DNA of 64,000 nucleotides from Leptolyngbya sp. FACHB-8 (GCF_014695575.1 NZ_JACJOO010000064.1:124001-188000); one strand, 5' to 3'. Positions 17,901 to 27,590 are shown, counted from the stretch's first letter. The notes: generated by a model not told the origin, from the sequence alone. Program-made: numbers and translations.

Positions 17901-20900
17901 CCCTCTACCGCCTCGCTGAACGTCACTTTAAAGGTGAGGCTGTCAGCATTGGTAGGGCTGTCCGTCGGAGTTTGGCGCTCGATGGACAACATAGTGGGAG
18001 CGATGGTATCAACTACCAGGGCTTTGCTGCCCCCCAAAGACGTTGTTGGTGCATTCGGGGCAGGCAGAGCCAGGTTCGCATCATTGCCGGAGGTATCTTG
18101 AATGGTGCCGCCATTCAGGGTCAGGGCTGACGTACTGATGTACGTGAGGTCAGAGCTGTTTTGGCCAGCCGCAATGGTGTAGGTAAAGGTGAGTGTGTTG
18201 GTACCGTCACCCCCTGTATACTCGGCGATCGCATCCACAGTCCCCGTTTCCAGGGTCAACTGGGGTGTTCCCACCACATTCACCACCTCAGAAAACTGCA
18301 CGGTCACAACAATGACATCGCCCGCATTGTATTGACCATCGGCAGTGGTGGATGTGACGCTCACCACCGTAGCAGCAGTGTTGTCCAGGGTGTAGCGTTC
18401 ATCCGTGACGGCAGCAGATTCGGCAGTAGTTGGCAAAGCATTACCAGCCAGATCGGTGATGTTCTGCGCAGTAGCCAGGTTCAAGCCCACGGTGCCATTG
18501 AAGGTAGCCAAGTTGCCGCCTGCAACGGTGACATCGTAAATCGAGTTACTGATCTGAGTCACACCCGAAACAGCGGCGGTGCTAGTGCTATCCACCACAA
18601 AGTCTGCCGCATCAACCCCCTGAACATCTTCACCAAAGGTGACACGGTAGGTCAGGCTATCAGCATTCGTCGGGTTGGTTGTCGGCAGTTGGCGGGCGAT
18701 CGCCGTCAGGCTAGGAGCCGTTGTATCAACGATGAGATCTTTGTTCGCCCCCAGAGAGTTAGCCGTGCCTGGTGCGGCTAGAGCCACATCGATCAGGTTG
18801 CCAGCCGCATCTCGAATGCTGCCACTATTCAAATCCAGAGCAGTCGTGTTGGCATAATCTAAATCGGCACTGGTTTCCCCGGCTCTAACGGTATATGTAA
18901 AGGTCAAGGTGTTGGTACCGCTACCACCGCTGTAGGTCGCCAATGCCCCCGTTGTACCACCCGTCGCTAGCGTCAGTCGAGGAGCACCTGTGACAGTGAC
19001 TACTTCCGAAAATTCGAGCGTAATCGCAATGGTGTCACCTGCGTTGTAACGCCCATTCGCTGTCGTAGCGCTGACATTCGTAACCGTAGGCTGGATATTA
19101 TCCAGATTGTAGGTTTGGTCATTAGCAGGAGCAGGTTCGACCAGCGGCAGCAGGTTGCCTGCCAGATCAGTAATATTCTGGGCGGGCGCGAGGTTGAGCC
19201 CGATGGGACCATTCACACTGGCCAAATCTCCGCCAGAAACCGTGACATCGTAAACCGTGGTTGAGCCGTTAACCGCAAGAACATTGGTGACGGTAGCGGA
19301 GGTAGAACCATTAACAACAAAGTCTGCGGTATCAATGTTGGTCACCGCTTCACTAAAGGCCACCCGGAAAACCAGGCTATCAGCATTGGTCAGCTCGACC
19401 CCCGGATTTTGGCGCACAATGGACGTCACACTGGGAGCCGTAGTATCGACGATGAGCGACTTACTGCCACCCAAAGACGTCGCGGCCCCCGGGGTTGGTA
19501 AGGTGAGATTCGCATTGTTGCCACCCGCATCCCGAATAGTGCCTCCATTCAGCATTAGGGCAACGGTACTGCGGTAGTCCAGATCAGAGCTGTTTTCTCC
19601 GGTGCCGACGGTGTAGTTAAAGGTCAGAGTGTTGGTGCCGCTGCCGCTGACGTAATCGGCGATCGCATCATTCGTTCCCGTTTCCAGAACCAACTGCGGG
19701 GTTCCCGAAACCGTCACGATTTCCGAGAAGGTAATGGTGATAGGAATCAAATCACCCGCGTTGTAACGGGTATCCGCAGCAGCAGAGGTGACGCTAGTAA
19801 CCGTAGGCAGAGTATTGTCAAGGCTGTAAACCTCATTCAGGGCAGGCGGTGCGGAGGGTAACGAGTTCCCAGCCAAATCCGTGATGTTTTGCCCAGTTGC
19901 GAGGTTGAGCTGTAGATCTCCGCTGTAGTTGGCCAGGTTACCGCCAGAAATGGTTACGTCATAGACGGTATTCCCTGTTCCCTGCACAGGGGTTACGGTA
20001 GAGACTGTAGCCGTCAGCGGGTTGGGGCCCAAAGCGAAGACAACAAAGTCAGAGACATCCACCCCCAGCACCGCTTCATTGAAGGTCACCCGGTAGACCA
20101 AGCTATCAGCATTGGTAATCGGTGCCAGCGGTGTCTGTCGGGTCAAGGCAGTCAGCACAGGTGCAGCCGTATCAATGATCAGGTCCTTATTGGCTCCCAG
20201 AGAACTGGCCGTCCCAGGCGCAGGCAGGGTCAGGATAGCCACATTACCGGCCGCATCCTGAATGGTGCCAACTAAGGCTGCCGTGCTCACATACTCAAGG
20301 TCAGCGTTGGTATCTCCGGCTTGGACGGTGTAGGTGAAGACAAGGGTGTCGCTACCACTGCCACTAGCATAGGTTGCTACACGATCGGTTATCCCTGTTT
20401 CCAGCGTTAATTGGGGAATACCCGTGACCGCGACCTTCTCCGAAAACTTGACGGCAATCTGGAGAACATCTCCAGCGTTGTAGCGCCCATTTGCCGTCGG
20501 TGATGTTACATTCAGCACCGTAGGCGCGACGTTGTCGATGGTATAGAGCTGGTCGGTTGTAGGCTCCACCGTTGGCAAGGCATTGAGCGCTACATCGGTA
20601 ATATTTTGTTGAGCCGCCAAGTTCAGCCCAACATCACCGTTGAAAGCGGCCAGGTTCCCCCCCGAAACGGTGACATCGTAAACCGTAGCAGAGCTTCCCA
20701 CCGGAGTTACTGCTACGCTCGTCCCCGTAGCCCCTGTCACAACGAAGTCTGCCCCATCCACCCCTACCATGGTTTCGCTAAACGTTACCCGGAAGGTAAC
20801 GCTGTCCAGGTTGGTGGTAGCAGCACTCGGCGTTTGCCGAATGATTGATAACAGATTGGGGGTAGTGGTATCAACAACCAAATTTTTATTGGCAGCCAGG

Positions 20901-23900
20901 GAGCCAGTTGCGCCAGGAGCTGCAAGGGACACGTTGGCGTTATTACCGGCCAGATCCCGAATCATGCCTCCATTCAAAGCCAGTGCTGCAGCGCTGTGGT
21001 AATCCAGATCAGCAGCAGTATCCCCGGCTTGAACAATGTAGGTAAAGGTGAGGGTGTTGCTACCGCTTCCACCGGTATAGGTGGCCAGGCGATCGCTAAC
21101 ACCTGTTTCTAGCGTTAACTGCGGGGTACCTGTTACATTCACGGTCTCCGAGAACTGGATTGTAATGGCAATGGACTCGCCCGCTTTATAGCTTTTATCC
21201 AACGCTGGCGAACTCACACCACTCACTGTGGGAGCTGTATTGTCGACGTTATAGGCTTGGTCAAATACCAATGGGTCGCCAGCTGGCTCGGCGACAGGCA
21301 AGGCATTACCCGCCAAGTCGGTAATATTCCGGGTACTGGATAGGTTAAGCCCAACACTTCCATTAAAGTTAGCCAGATCGCCACCTGAAACGGTCACGTT
21401 GTAAACCGTCCCGTCAGTGCCAACAGGTATCACGCTTATGACGGTTGCGGTGGTGAGCCCTCCAACTGTGAAGTCGGATATATCTACGCTTTGAACCGCT
21501 TCGCTAAAAGACACCTGGAAGGTCAGACTATCGACATTGGTTGTGTTAATAGTCGGGTTTTGCCGGGTAAAGGAAAGCAGGCTCGGTGCCGTCGTATCCA
21601 CTACCAGATTCTTACTTGCCCCTAGGGAATTAACAGAATCCAATGCTGGCAAGGTCAGAGCCGCATCGTTACCAGCAACATCTTGAATGGCCCCACCGTT
21701 GCCTAATTGCAGGGAATTGATATCTACATAATTCAGATCAGCGCTGGTATCCCCGGCTGCAACGACATAGGTAAAGGTGAGAATTTTGCTGCCACTGCCA
21801 CTCGTATAGTTAGCCGTTGCCCCTGTTGCACCGTTCCCCAAGAGCAGCCGTGGAGCACCCGTAACGGTAACAACTTCCGAAAATTCAACCGTAATTTGAA
21901 TCAAGTCGCCTTCGTTGTAACGTCCGTTAGCGGTAGGAGACGTCAATTTAACGACGGTTGCTGAAGTATTGTCGACGGTGTAGGCCTGATTGGTAGCCGG
22001 TTGGGTTGGCAATAACGGGTTACCTGCCAGGTCAACAATATCCTGCTGAGCAGCCAAGGCAAGGCCAACCGTGCCATTAAAGTTTGTTAAACCGGCCCCA
22101 CTAACCGTCACGTTGTAAACCGAAGGACTACTCCCCGGGGTTACGCTCGTGACAGTTGCTGTAGAACCTCCCGTGACGACGAAGTCGTCAATAGTTAGAA
22201 GGGGATCTGCATTCGGAAGAACATTGTTTACACCTTCATTAAAGGTCACCTGAAACACCAAGGTGTCAGCATTGGTAACGGCCCCTGCCGGAGTCTGGCG
22301 GACGAAGGAGACCAGGGTAGGAGCTGTGGTGTCGACGATGACCTCACTGGTAGAGTTGAGTGAGCCCGTAGTGCCGGGAGTTGGCAAGTTCAGCACAGCA
22401 TTGTTGCCAGCCGCGTCCCGAATGGCACTGCCATTCAACATGAGAGCCGTAGTGCTTTGGTACGCGAGGTCTGGGCTGGTATTGCCAGCTTGAACCGTAT
22501 AGGTAAAGAGCAGAACCTTTGGATTGGTGGCATCAACGCCGCTGTATGTGGCGATCGCATCCACCGCCCCCGTTTCTAAAATCAGTTGGGGCAGTGAAGT
22601 CGAGGACGAACCTTGCACCACCGTAATGGCTTCTGAAAACTCGACAGCCAGGGTTATTTGATCCCCGGTATTGTAGCGAGTTGGTGTGGCTGATGCAGGC
22701 ACAGCAGAGACATTGACCACTGTGGCAGCAACATTATCCACGTTGTAGGTTTGGTCGTTCTCAGGAGTGGGTTCTTGGATGACGAGGGCATTACCCACGA
22801 CATCACGAATGTTGCTAGTTGGCGATAAATTAATGCCAACCGTTCCAGATGGAAGATTCGTCAAGTTACCACCCGCAACCGTGATGTCATAAACACCTGG
22901 AGAACCGGCTACCGAGCTCACCCCCAGAATGCTGGCCGTTGTGCCGGTAACGACGAAGTCAGAGGGATCAACATTAATGACCGTTTCATTAAAGGTGGCC
23001 CGAAAAACCAGGACATCGGCATTTGTATTAGCACCCGCAACGGGCTGCCGCAAAAACGACACCAACGTGGGAGGCGTGTTATCCAGGCTGTATTCTTCTT
23101 CTGCCGTCAGATTTGTACTCACAAACGGCGTACCACCAGCCACGGCAGTAATATTTTGACCAGTCGCAAAGTCTAGATTGAGCGTACCGTTATAGCCTGT
23201 AATTCCAGTCACGGCAACGTTGTAAACCAAAGGCGTGACCTGGGTGACAGCAATAGAGGCTCCGGTAGTATTACCACCAGACAGCACAAAATCTGTAGGA
23301 TCAACATTCTGTACGCCTTCACTGAATGTGACCTGAAATGTCACATTGTCAGCATTCGTGGAAGCGCTTGTCGGGTTAAGTCGGGCAATACTCGCTGTAG
23401 TCGCTAGCAGTCCAGAATAGTTTTCTAAAACCCCATTTTGAAAAGCTGGAGGTGCAGTGACGCTGCCGCGCTGTGTGTCTAGTACCCAGTTACCACCCTG
23501 ATGGCGATGGCCGATGGGAGTACTGCTAGCCGCAATGCTAGCGCCTGTAAAGTCATAAAGCTTTTCGAGAAACTCGGCTCCAGCATCCCCAGTGGCAACA
23601 TTACAGCCATAGAGCAATAACTCAGCACCAGGTACTGCGAACCATGATTTTAGTTGAGTTGCATAGCGGTCAATTGTTGCAAGATCTAGTTGAGCGGCAC
23701 CCAAATACAAAATGCCAGGCGATCCATGGGAAATGATATGTAGGGCTACCGTAGTTAGCGCAATCTTTTCTCTATGGACTTGGAGAATCCGAGTAATTTG
23801 CTCAATTCCGTCTCGCTGAGGTTCAAGTATATAAACATTAGCCCCACTAGCAATACCATTTGCTAGACTCTCAGGGGCCTCAATAGAGGGGTCGATAATA

Positions 23901-23983
23901 ACAATTGTGGAAGCAGCAGGCCGAATGTCAGAAGCGCTGCTTTGTTCGCGGGTAAAGCCAGCGGTCACGGCACAATAACTCAT
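14924..23983 (-). CDS. Giant secreted RTX protein: DUF4347, Ig-like repeats, type I secretion tail
   Basis: 3019 residues. Residues 1-193 are a DUF4347 domain with LHIISHGSPG (H86) and LLLYGCNVATG (C127). Residues about 194-2685 are 21 Ig-like repeats of two kinds: type A (about 110 aa, ending in DLAGN and YTLDN) and type B (about 120 aa, with YNAGD, TLETG and IVDT), mostly alternating. A degenerate segment (2686-2813) precedes nine or so RTX nonapeptides of the GGxGxDxx type (about 2830-2925) and a type I secretion C-terminal region ending SNNFVITQ. The protein is likely exported by an ABC/HlyD/TolC-type system, none of which is nearby, and folded by calcium outside the cell as an adhesin or surface layer component. 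No signal peptide, as expected. A long AT-rich leader precedes it. Confidence 0.92.
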   Translation of the reverse strand: MSYCAVTAGFTREQSSASDIRPAASTIVIIDPSIEAPESLANGIASGANVYILEPQRDGIEQITRILQVHREKIALTTVALHIISHGSPGILYLGAAQLDLATIDRYATQLKSWFAVPGAELLLYGCNVATGDAGAEFLEKLYDFTGASIAASSTPIGHRHQGGNWVLDTQRGSVTAPPAFQNGVLENYSGLLATTASIARLNPTSASTNADNVTFQVTFSEGVQNVDPTDFVLSGGNTTGASIAVTQVTPLVYNVAVTGITGYNGTLNLDFATGQNITAVAGGTPFVSTNLTAEEEYSLDNTPPTLVSFLRQPVAGANTNADVLVFRATFNETVINVDPSDFVVTGTTASILGVSSVAGSPGVYDITVAGGNLTNLPSGTVGINLSPTSNIRDVVGNALVIQEPTPENDQTYNVDNVAATVVNVSAVPASATPTRYNTGDQITLAVEFSEAITVVQGSSSTSLPQLILETGAVDAIATYSGVDATNPKVLLFTYTVQAGNTSPDLAYQSTTALMLNGSAIRDAAGNNAVLNLPTPGTTGSLNSTSEVIVDTTAPTLVSFVRQTPAGAVTNADTLVFQVTFNEGVNNVLPNADPLLTIDDFVVTGGSTATVTSVTPGSSPSVYNVTVSGAGLTNFNGTVGLALAAQQDIVDLAGNPLLPTQPATNQAYTVDNTSATVVKLTSPTANGRYNEGDLIQITVEFSEVVTVTGAPRLLLGNGATGATANYTSGSGSKILTFTYVVAAGDTSADLNYVDINSLQLGNGGAIQDVAGNDAALTLPALDSVNSLGASKNLVVDTTAPSLLSFTRQNPTINTTNVDSLTFQVSFSEAVQSVDISDFTVGGLTTATVISVIPVGTDGTVYNVTVSGGDLANFNGSVGLNLSSTRNITDLAGNALPVAEPAGDPLVFDQAYNVDNTAPTVSGVSSPALDKSYKAGESIAITIQFSETVNVTGTPQLTLETGVSDRLATYTGGSGSNTLTFTYIVQAGDTAADLDYHSAAALALNGGMIRDLAGNNANVSLAAPGATGSLAANKNLVVDTTTPNLLSIIRQTPSAATTNLDSVTFRVTFSETMVGVDGADFVVTGATGTSVAVTPVGSSATVYDVTVSGGNLAAFNGDVGLNLAAQQNITDVALNALPTVEPTTDQLYTIDNVAPTVLNVTSPTANGRYNAGDVLQIAVKFSEKVAVTGIPQLTLETGITDRVATYASGSGSDTLVFTYTVQAGDTNADLEYVSTAALVGTIQDAAGNVAILTLPAPGTASSLGANKDLIIDTAAPVLTALTRQTPLAPITNADSLVYRVTFNEAVLGVDVSDFVVFALGPNPLTATVSTVTPVQGTGNTVYDVTISGGNLANYSGDLQLNLATGQNITDLAGNSLPSAPPALNEVYSLDNTLPTVTSVTSAAADTRYNAGDLIPITITFSEIVTVSGTPQLVLETGTNDAIADYVSGSGTNTLTFNYTVGTGENSSDLDYRSTVALMLNGGTIRDAGGNNANLTLPTPGAATSLGGSKSLIVDTTAPSVTSIVRQNPGVELTNADSLVFRVAFSEAVTNIDTADFVVNGSTSATVTNVLAVNGSTTVYDVTVSGGDLASVNGPIGLNLAPAQNITDLAGNLLPLVEPAPANDQTYNLDNIQPTVTNVSATTANGRYNAGDTIAITLEFSEVVTVTGAPRLTLATGGTTGALATYSGGSGTNTLTFTYTVRAGETSADLDYANTTALDLNSGSIRDAAGNLIDVALAAPGTANSLGANKDLIVDTTAPSLTAIARQLPTTNPTNADSLTYRVTFGEDVQGVDAADFVVDSTSTAAVSGVTQISNSIYDVTVAGGNLATFNGTVGLNLATAQNITDLAGNALPTTAESAAVTDERYTLDNTAATVVSVTSTTADGQYNAGDVIVVTVQFSEVVNVVGTPQLTLETGTVDAIAEYTGGDGTNTLTFTYTIAAGQNSSDLTYISTSALTLNGGTIQDTSGNDANLALPAPNAPTTSLGGSKALVVDTIAPTMLSIERQTPTDSPTNADSLTFKVTFSEAVEGVDVSDFTVNGIPSASITSVTGSGAVYSVVVADAALASFNGTVGLNLAGTQNITDGATNALLPGEPTTDQTFTLDNTQPTILGVSSSTNNGSYNTGDTVSITVQFSESVNVTGTPQLALETGTTDAIATYASGSGTDTLTFTYTVAAGNSTPDLDYTSTNALTLNSGTIGDAAGNAADLTLPAPGAGNSLGANKDLIIDTTAPTLTAITRQDPIDQLTSTDSLVYRVSFSEAVTGVTADDFAVVGGTTATVTNVTSIGVSVYDVTVSGGNLATFTGTVGLSLATGQPGQNIIDVAGNALPTVEPTTDETYTLDNSGPTVVRVSSLAANGSYKVGDVIDITLEMSEVTNVAGAPRLALETGTTDAVADYFSGSGTNVLTFRYVVGQGDVSEDLNYVSTTALSLNGGSIQDVSGNDAVLTLPALDSPNSLGSIKNIVLDSAPPQLTAIALQTPNTSATNADSLVFRLTFSEVVQNVDATDFQVNGTSGATVTGVTPVGGTMYDVTVSGGNLANFNGTVGLDLATSNNIIDAVDYALLPGEPDVDQVYTLDNVVPTVTSILRKTPTTPVTGASSVVFTVNFSEAVEGVNINDFRLNRTGNLQATVASVSANQGNAIDVTVNITAGQGDLRLDVLSGATIADAAGQTLAGGFTTGEVYTLDTALPSVSCDMVAATLQDGRFDAATGRLFLRFNEAVTGLGKSDLRLTRNGVALNLDRATLTANANRTVYTLSNLAPLTTAQGRYSFTLRAAGAGIADATGNALTQGGSMTWLRGVTALQPPAIQFVTSPLGRKFTGSRANETVRGTSIHDILYGQGGKDAIFGLGGDDRLSGSGGNDVVYGGLGNDQLVDGTGDDVLYGEVGNDFLFGNAGNDTLLGGDGADILNGGTGTDVLTAGKGRDIFRYNTLQDGGDTIRDFQAGQDLIDLSEIFKLAGFRQGTPFARFIQYVRLEAAGTSTRLQIDRDGVGTGQEFVTLATVQNVRPGQLSSNNFVITQG
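15208..15496 (-). repeat. RTX calcium-binding repeat tract
   Basis: Codons for repeats such as GGKDAIFGLGGDDRLSGSGG, GGLGNDQLVDGTGDD and GGDGADILNGGTGTD, close to the C-terminus of the giant protein. The DNA repeats are divergent, so the tract is not recent. Confidence 0.85.
15929..23404 (-). repeat. Alternating A/B Ig-like repeat array (about 7.5 kb)
   Basis: 12 A-type and 9 B-type units by my reading, in the order A A (B A)x9 A. Units share motifs (A: TNADSLVFRVTFSEAV; B: RYNAGDTIAITLEFSEVV, TLTFTYTV) but no two look identical in DNA, so the array has diverged rather than just expanded. Confidence 0.8.
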
Positions 23984-24546
23984 GGTAGAACCTCGTAAAG
24001 CCGATGAATACTTCGCGACACTTCCAACGCCAATCCGAAGTATTTTTAGACACCTATAGCCTTCCCAAGCTCTACCGAAGGAATACCGTGATAATTACCT
24101 AACAAAATCTTGAAATCCCTAAACAATGGGAATTTATAGCTCTTCAAGAAATTAGTTTTCTTCTAAAAAACTCGGTATTTTTAATGAGGACATTTATAGA
24201 AACAGAAGCTCTAAAAACAACTCTTTCTATTATTTAGAAACAAAAATGTATAACTTTATTTTCAATAGAAACATCCTCACAAGAGAAATCTCACTAAGCA
24301 GCCATAAAACATCCCACTTTCTATAAAAGTAGCGTTCTTTAATAAGTTAGTGAAACACTCAGTACTTTTTCTTAGTTCCCATTTAGATATGCTAATTTTT
24401 TCGGCTAAAAATCTTTGTAGATAGTTTCCTCGGTATTTCTTCAGTCATTAGTCAGCAGGCATCATTAAACATGCAATCCAAAATGCGTATCAGCTGCACG
24501 AGTGACATAACAAATGCGCACAGCACTGTAGTTGAGTTGAGCTACT
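23984..24546. other. AT-rich leader of the giant gene (no ORF)
   Basis: 563 nt clearly richer in A and T than the rest of the window, with tracts such as TTAGTTTTCTTCTAAAAAAC and no coding frame. It presumably holds the promoter and a long 5' untranslated region for the minus-strand RTX gene. Confidence 0.5.
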
Positions 24547-24672
24547 TAACCTGAGTTCGGGTTAAGGGCGTTTTCGAGTGCCGCGCGTTGCGCGGCACTC
24601 GAAAACGCTCATTTTGGCGTGCGCAAAGCGCACGCCAAAATGAGCACTTCAGCTTATCCCGAACTGAGGTTA
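24547..24672. repeat. R3 element, copy b (two-hairpin form)
   Basis: TAACCTGAGTTCGGGTTAAG to TATCCCGAACTGAGGTTA. Hairpin 1 has stem GCGTTTTCGAGTGCCGCGCG with tip TTG; hairpin 2 has stem TCATTTTGGCGTGCGC with tip AAA. About 126 nt, the same size as copies a and d. Confidence 0.88.
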
Positions 24673-24853
24673 CTTACAGCATTTTTCAATTTCATGAGGT
24701 GCCGGAAAGGGATGTGGGACGATGCCCCTTACCCCTCTCCTGCGCCACATGAAATGGAAGGGAGTATAAGAACAGCTGGATCATTCATAAAAGGGAAGAG
24801 CTGGAGCTATGGCTCTAACTCCTTCCTTTCATCTAAAACATCTGCAAAGGAGC

Positions 24854-25390
24854 CTAACCCTGTTCAGCCCACTCAGTAGCTTCCCGTTTGGCATAAATAT
24901 TTTTTAGATGCTTCTTGACTGTATCAATCGTCACAAAGAGCTTGGCCGCGATTTCGTTATAGGTCATCCCCATGCGACGCCACACCCAAACCTCTGCTTC
25001 CCGGGGGGTGAGCTTGAATTTTTTGATTTCGGCAACCGCCGCCCGCCGTACTGTTTCCTGCCGATCCTCTAGCACAATCAGAAAACACAGACCCTCCGTC
25101 TGCTCTAACTGCACCGTCTGAACGCGAACGCGGATGTCGTTACCCGGACCGGTGTAGAATTCTCCCTCCATGAGAGCAAGGCGTTCGGGAGCGATCGCCC
25201 CATCACTGGCCTTGCGCAGTAACTGGTAAAGTTGCCAGATTTCATCAGCGACAGGAGCAGTGGTAGGAGTTTCCTCTAAAAGTTTTTGGCAAATTTGATT
25301 GGCATAGGCGTTGGAAAAAACAATGTCGCCGTGGTGATTCAAAACCAGAACACCATCGGGGAAGAAGTTGACAAGGTCGTTGATTTTCAT
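24854..25390 (-). CDS. PAS-domain LuxR-type transcriptional regulator
   Basis: 178 residues. N-terminal PAS-like sensor (about 5-115, FPDGVLVLNHHGDIVFSNAYANQIC) and a C-terminal LuxR/GerE helix-turn-helix (about 122-175: LTPREAEVWVWRRMGMTYNE then VTIDTVKKHLKNIYAK). It has no receiver domain, so it is probably a direct sensor-regulator rather than a two-component response regulator. The family is widespread in cyanobacteria; the ligand is unknown. It is separated from typA by about 410 nt on the same strand. Confidence 0.85.
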   Translation of the reverse strand: MKINDLVNFFPDGVLVLNHHGDIVFSNAYANQICQKLLEETPTTAPVADEIWQLYQLLRKASDGAIAPERLALMEGEFYTGPGNDIRVRVQTVQLEQTEGLCFLIVLEDRQETVRRAAVAEIKKFKLTPREAEVWVWRRMGMTYNEIAAKLFVTIDTVKKHLKNIYAKREATEWAEQG

Positions 25391-25560
25391 GTCTTCGTGG
25401 GGGGCTCAATGGGACAAGAAATACAGGCTCTAAGACCCGACAGCCAATGAACCGAATGCATTAGCGGCAAGCGGTACGTTGAAGAAACAGGAATTACAGG
25501 GAATCACGACGGGAATACACAGTTGGGGGCTGGCAAGCTCAAGCAATTTTTCTGATGGAT

Positions 25561-25698
25561 ATGACCCAGACTTCGTTAGAAGTGCATATAGACGATGGCA
25601 TTTTCCGGAAGTGCCACGAAACTGGGATTGATGTACTTGCAAAAATTTCTACAGTGAGCCCCTATGAAATTTCGGCAAAGTTGCAGAAAGAAAAATAA
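25561..25698 (+). CDS. Possible 45-residue protein of unknown function
   Basis: ATG at 25561 (or 25555) gives MTQTSLEVHIDDGIFRKCHE and continues to SAKLQKEK before TAA. It is charged, soluble and has normal-looking amphipathic segments. It lies on the opposite strand between the LuxR regulator and typA, and a hairpin starts at the next base. No good ribosome-binding site (only CTGATGGAT) and no family recognised. The hairpin could belong to typA instead. Confidence 0.3.
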   Translation: MTQTSLEVHIDDGIFRKCHETGIDVLAKISTVSPYEISAKLQKEK

Positions 25699-25722
25699 GG
25701 AAGCCCTAAAGCGGGCTTCCTC
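25699..25722 (-). terminator. Second hairpin downstream of typA
   Basis: GGAAGCCC and GGGCTTCC form a stem that, read on the minus strand, is followed by TTATTTTTC. It is 78 nt beyond the typA stop, after the first terminator, and directly abuts the stop of the small ORF on the plus strand. Confidence 0.55.
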
Positions 25723-25766
25723 AAAGCGTAATTATTACGTTCTGTTGATCAACAGGTTCATGGAAA

Positions 25767-25798
25767 AAAGGGGGAGCAAAGCTCCCCCTTTTTTATTG
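25767..25798. terminator. typA terminator
   Basis: AAAAAAGGGGGAGC, AAA, GCTCCCCCTTTTTT: a textbook bidirectional intrinsic terminator one base from the typA stop codon. Confidence 0.9.
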
Positions 25799-25799
25799 C

Positions 25800-27590
25800 T
25801 TAACGCTTCGCGAGCTTCTTCGACACCTTCCGGAGGCGAATAGACTCAGGAGTTACTTCTAGCAGCTCATCGGGACCGATGTACTCTAGAGCCCGTTCCA
25901 GGCTCATATCGATGGGAGCCTGAAGCTGTACCAATTCCTCACCACTGGAAGCGCGGTGGTTGGTCAGCTGCTTGGTCTTACAAACGTTGAGCTCCAGATC
26001 TTGAGGACGATTGTGCTCACCCACAATCATGCCCTTGTAGACCTTCGTACCGGGGGTAATGAAGAAAACACCCCGATCTTCAGCGTTCTTCATGGCATAG
26101 AAGGTAGCCGTGCCTTCTTCAAAGGAAATCAGCACCCCATTGCGGCGTAGTTCCATATCACCCGAGAGGGGGCGATAGTCGAAGAAGCTGTGGTTCATGA
26201 TGCCTTCCCCACGGGTCATGCGCATGAAATCACCCCGGAAGCCAATCAGACCACGAGCCGGGATAACGAACTCAAGCTGAGTCCGTCCCATATCGCCAAT
26301 CCGCATGTCCTGCATTTCGGCGCGACGCTGGCCCAACCGCTCGATACAGCTACCGGACGCACTTTCGGGCACGTCGAGCACGAGCATTTCATAGGGCTCG
26401 CAGGGCTGACCGCCGACTTCACGGTAAATCACCTGAGGCTGAGATACCTGGAATTCGTAGCCTTCCCGACGCATAGTTTCAATCAGGATGCCCAGGTGAA
26501 GTTCACCACGGCCTGATACAGCAAACTTGTCGGGAGAGTCGGTGGGTTCTACACGTAGAGCCACGTTGGTTTCCAGTTCGCGCATCAGGCGATCGCGCAA
26601 CTGACGCGACGTAACAAACTGTCCTTCCTGACCTGCAAACGGCGAGTCATTGACCGAGAAGGTCATTTGCAGAGTCGGCTCGTCTACCTTAATCAGGGGC
26701 AGCGCTTGAGGAGAATTCGGATCGGTAACGGTCTCGCCAATGTTGGCATCTGCAAAACCAGCAACGGCAACGATATTGCCTGCCGTAGAGGAGGCAATTT
26801 CAACCCGCCGTAGACCTTCAAAGCCTAATAGCTTGGTGATTTTGCCCTTCACAATAGAACCGTCTTCCTTCATCAGAGCCGCCTGCTGCCCCATGTGGAT
26901 GGTGCCGTTGTGAATCCGTCCAATAATGATGCGGCCCAGGTAATCAGAGTAGTCCAGGGTTGTGACCTGCAATTGCAGGGGCTTCTCAGGATCACCGACG
27001 GGAGCCGGAACGTGCTTCAAAATGGCGTCAAACAGAGGCTGCATATCAACGCCTTCGTCGTCCAGGTCGTTTTTAGCAAAGCCACCGAGGCCAGAAGCAA
27101 ACAGGTAAGGGAAATCACACTGATCGTCATCTGCACCCAGTTCGAGAAACAGATCCAATACTTTATCGATCGCCCCAAAGGGATCGGCCTGGGGACGGTC
27201 AATCTTGTTCACGACCACAATAGGACGCAGGCCCTTTTCCAATGCTTTTTTCAGTACAAAGCGGGTCTGGGGCATGGGGCCTTCGTTGGCGTCCACAATC
27301 AGGATGCAGCCATCAACCATGCCCAGAACACGCTCCACTTCACCGCCGAAGTCAGCGTGACCCGGAGTGTCAACAATGTTGATGAGGGTTTCTTTGTAAT
27401 GAACAGCGGTGTTTTTGGAAAGAATGGTAATGCCCCGCTCCCGCTCCAGGTCGTTGGAGTCCATCACGCAATCCGGAACCTCTTCCCCCTCACGAAAGGT
27501 GCCAGATTGTTTCAGCAGTGCATCAACAAGCGTAGTCTTACCGTGGTCAACGTGAGCAATAATGGCAACGTTGCGAATGGGAGAAAGCAT
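25800..27590 (-). CDS. typA: Ribosome-associated translational GTPase TypA/BipA
   Basis: 596 residues, the full family length. G1 AHVDHGKTT (12-20), switch region ERERGITI, G3 DTPGHADF, G4 NKIDR, then EF-G-like domains II, III and V and the BipA-specific C-terminus. It binds ribosomes and supports translation under cold or stress and subunit assembly. ATG at 27590 gives [18 protein letters not shown], the usual start. Two hairpins follow the gene. Confidence 0.97.
   Translation of the reverse strand: MLSPIRNVAIIAHVDHGKTTLVDALLKQSGTFREGEEVPDCVMDSNDLERERGITILSKNTAVHYKETLINIVDTPGHADFGGEVERVLGMVDGCILIVDANEGPMPQTRFVLKKALEKGLRPIVVVNKIDRPQADPFGAIDKVLDLFLELGADDDQCDFPYLFASGLGGFAKNDLDDEGVDMQPLFDAILKHVPAPVGDPEKPLQLQVTTLDYSDYLGRIIIGRIHNGTIHMGQQAALMKEDGSIVKGKITKLLGFEGLRRVEIASSTAGNIVAVAGFADANIGETVTDPNSPQALPLIKVDEPTLQMTFSVNDSPFAGQEGQFVTSRQLRDRLMRELETNVALRVEPTDSPDKFAVSGRGELHLGILIETMRREGYEFQVSQPQVIYREVGGQPCEPYEMLVLDVPESASGSCIERLGQRRAEMQDMRIGDMGRTQLEFVIPARGLIGFRGDFMRMTRGEGIMNHSFFDYRPLSGDMELRRNGVLISFEEGTATFYAMKNAEDRGVFFITPGTKVYKGMIVGEHNRPQDLELNVCKTKQLTNHRASSGEELVQLQAPIDMSLERALEYIGPDELLEVTPESIRLRKVSKKLAKR

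Noticed and set aside
15175-23159. Many plus-strand frames inside the giant RTX gene
   Set aside because: All are repetitive images of the Ig-like repeats on the other strand.
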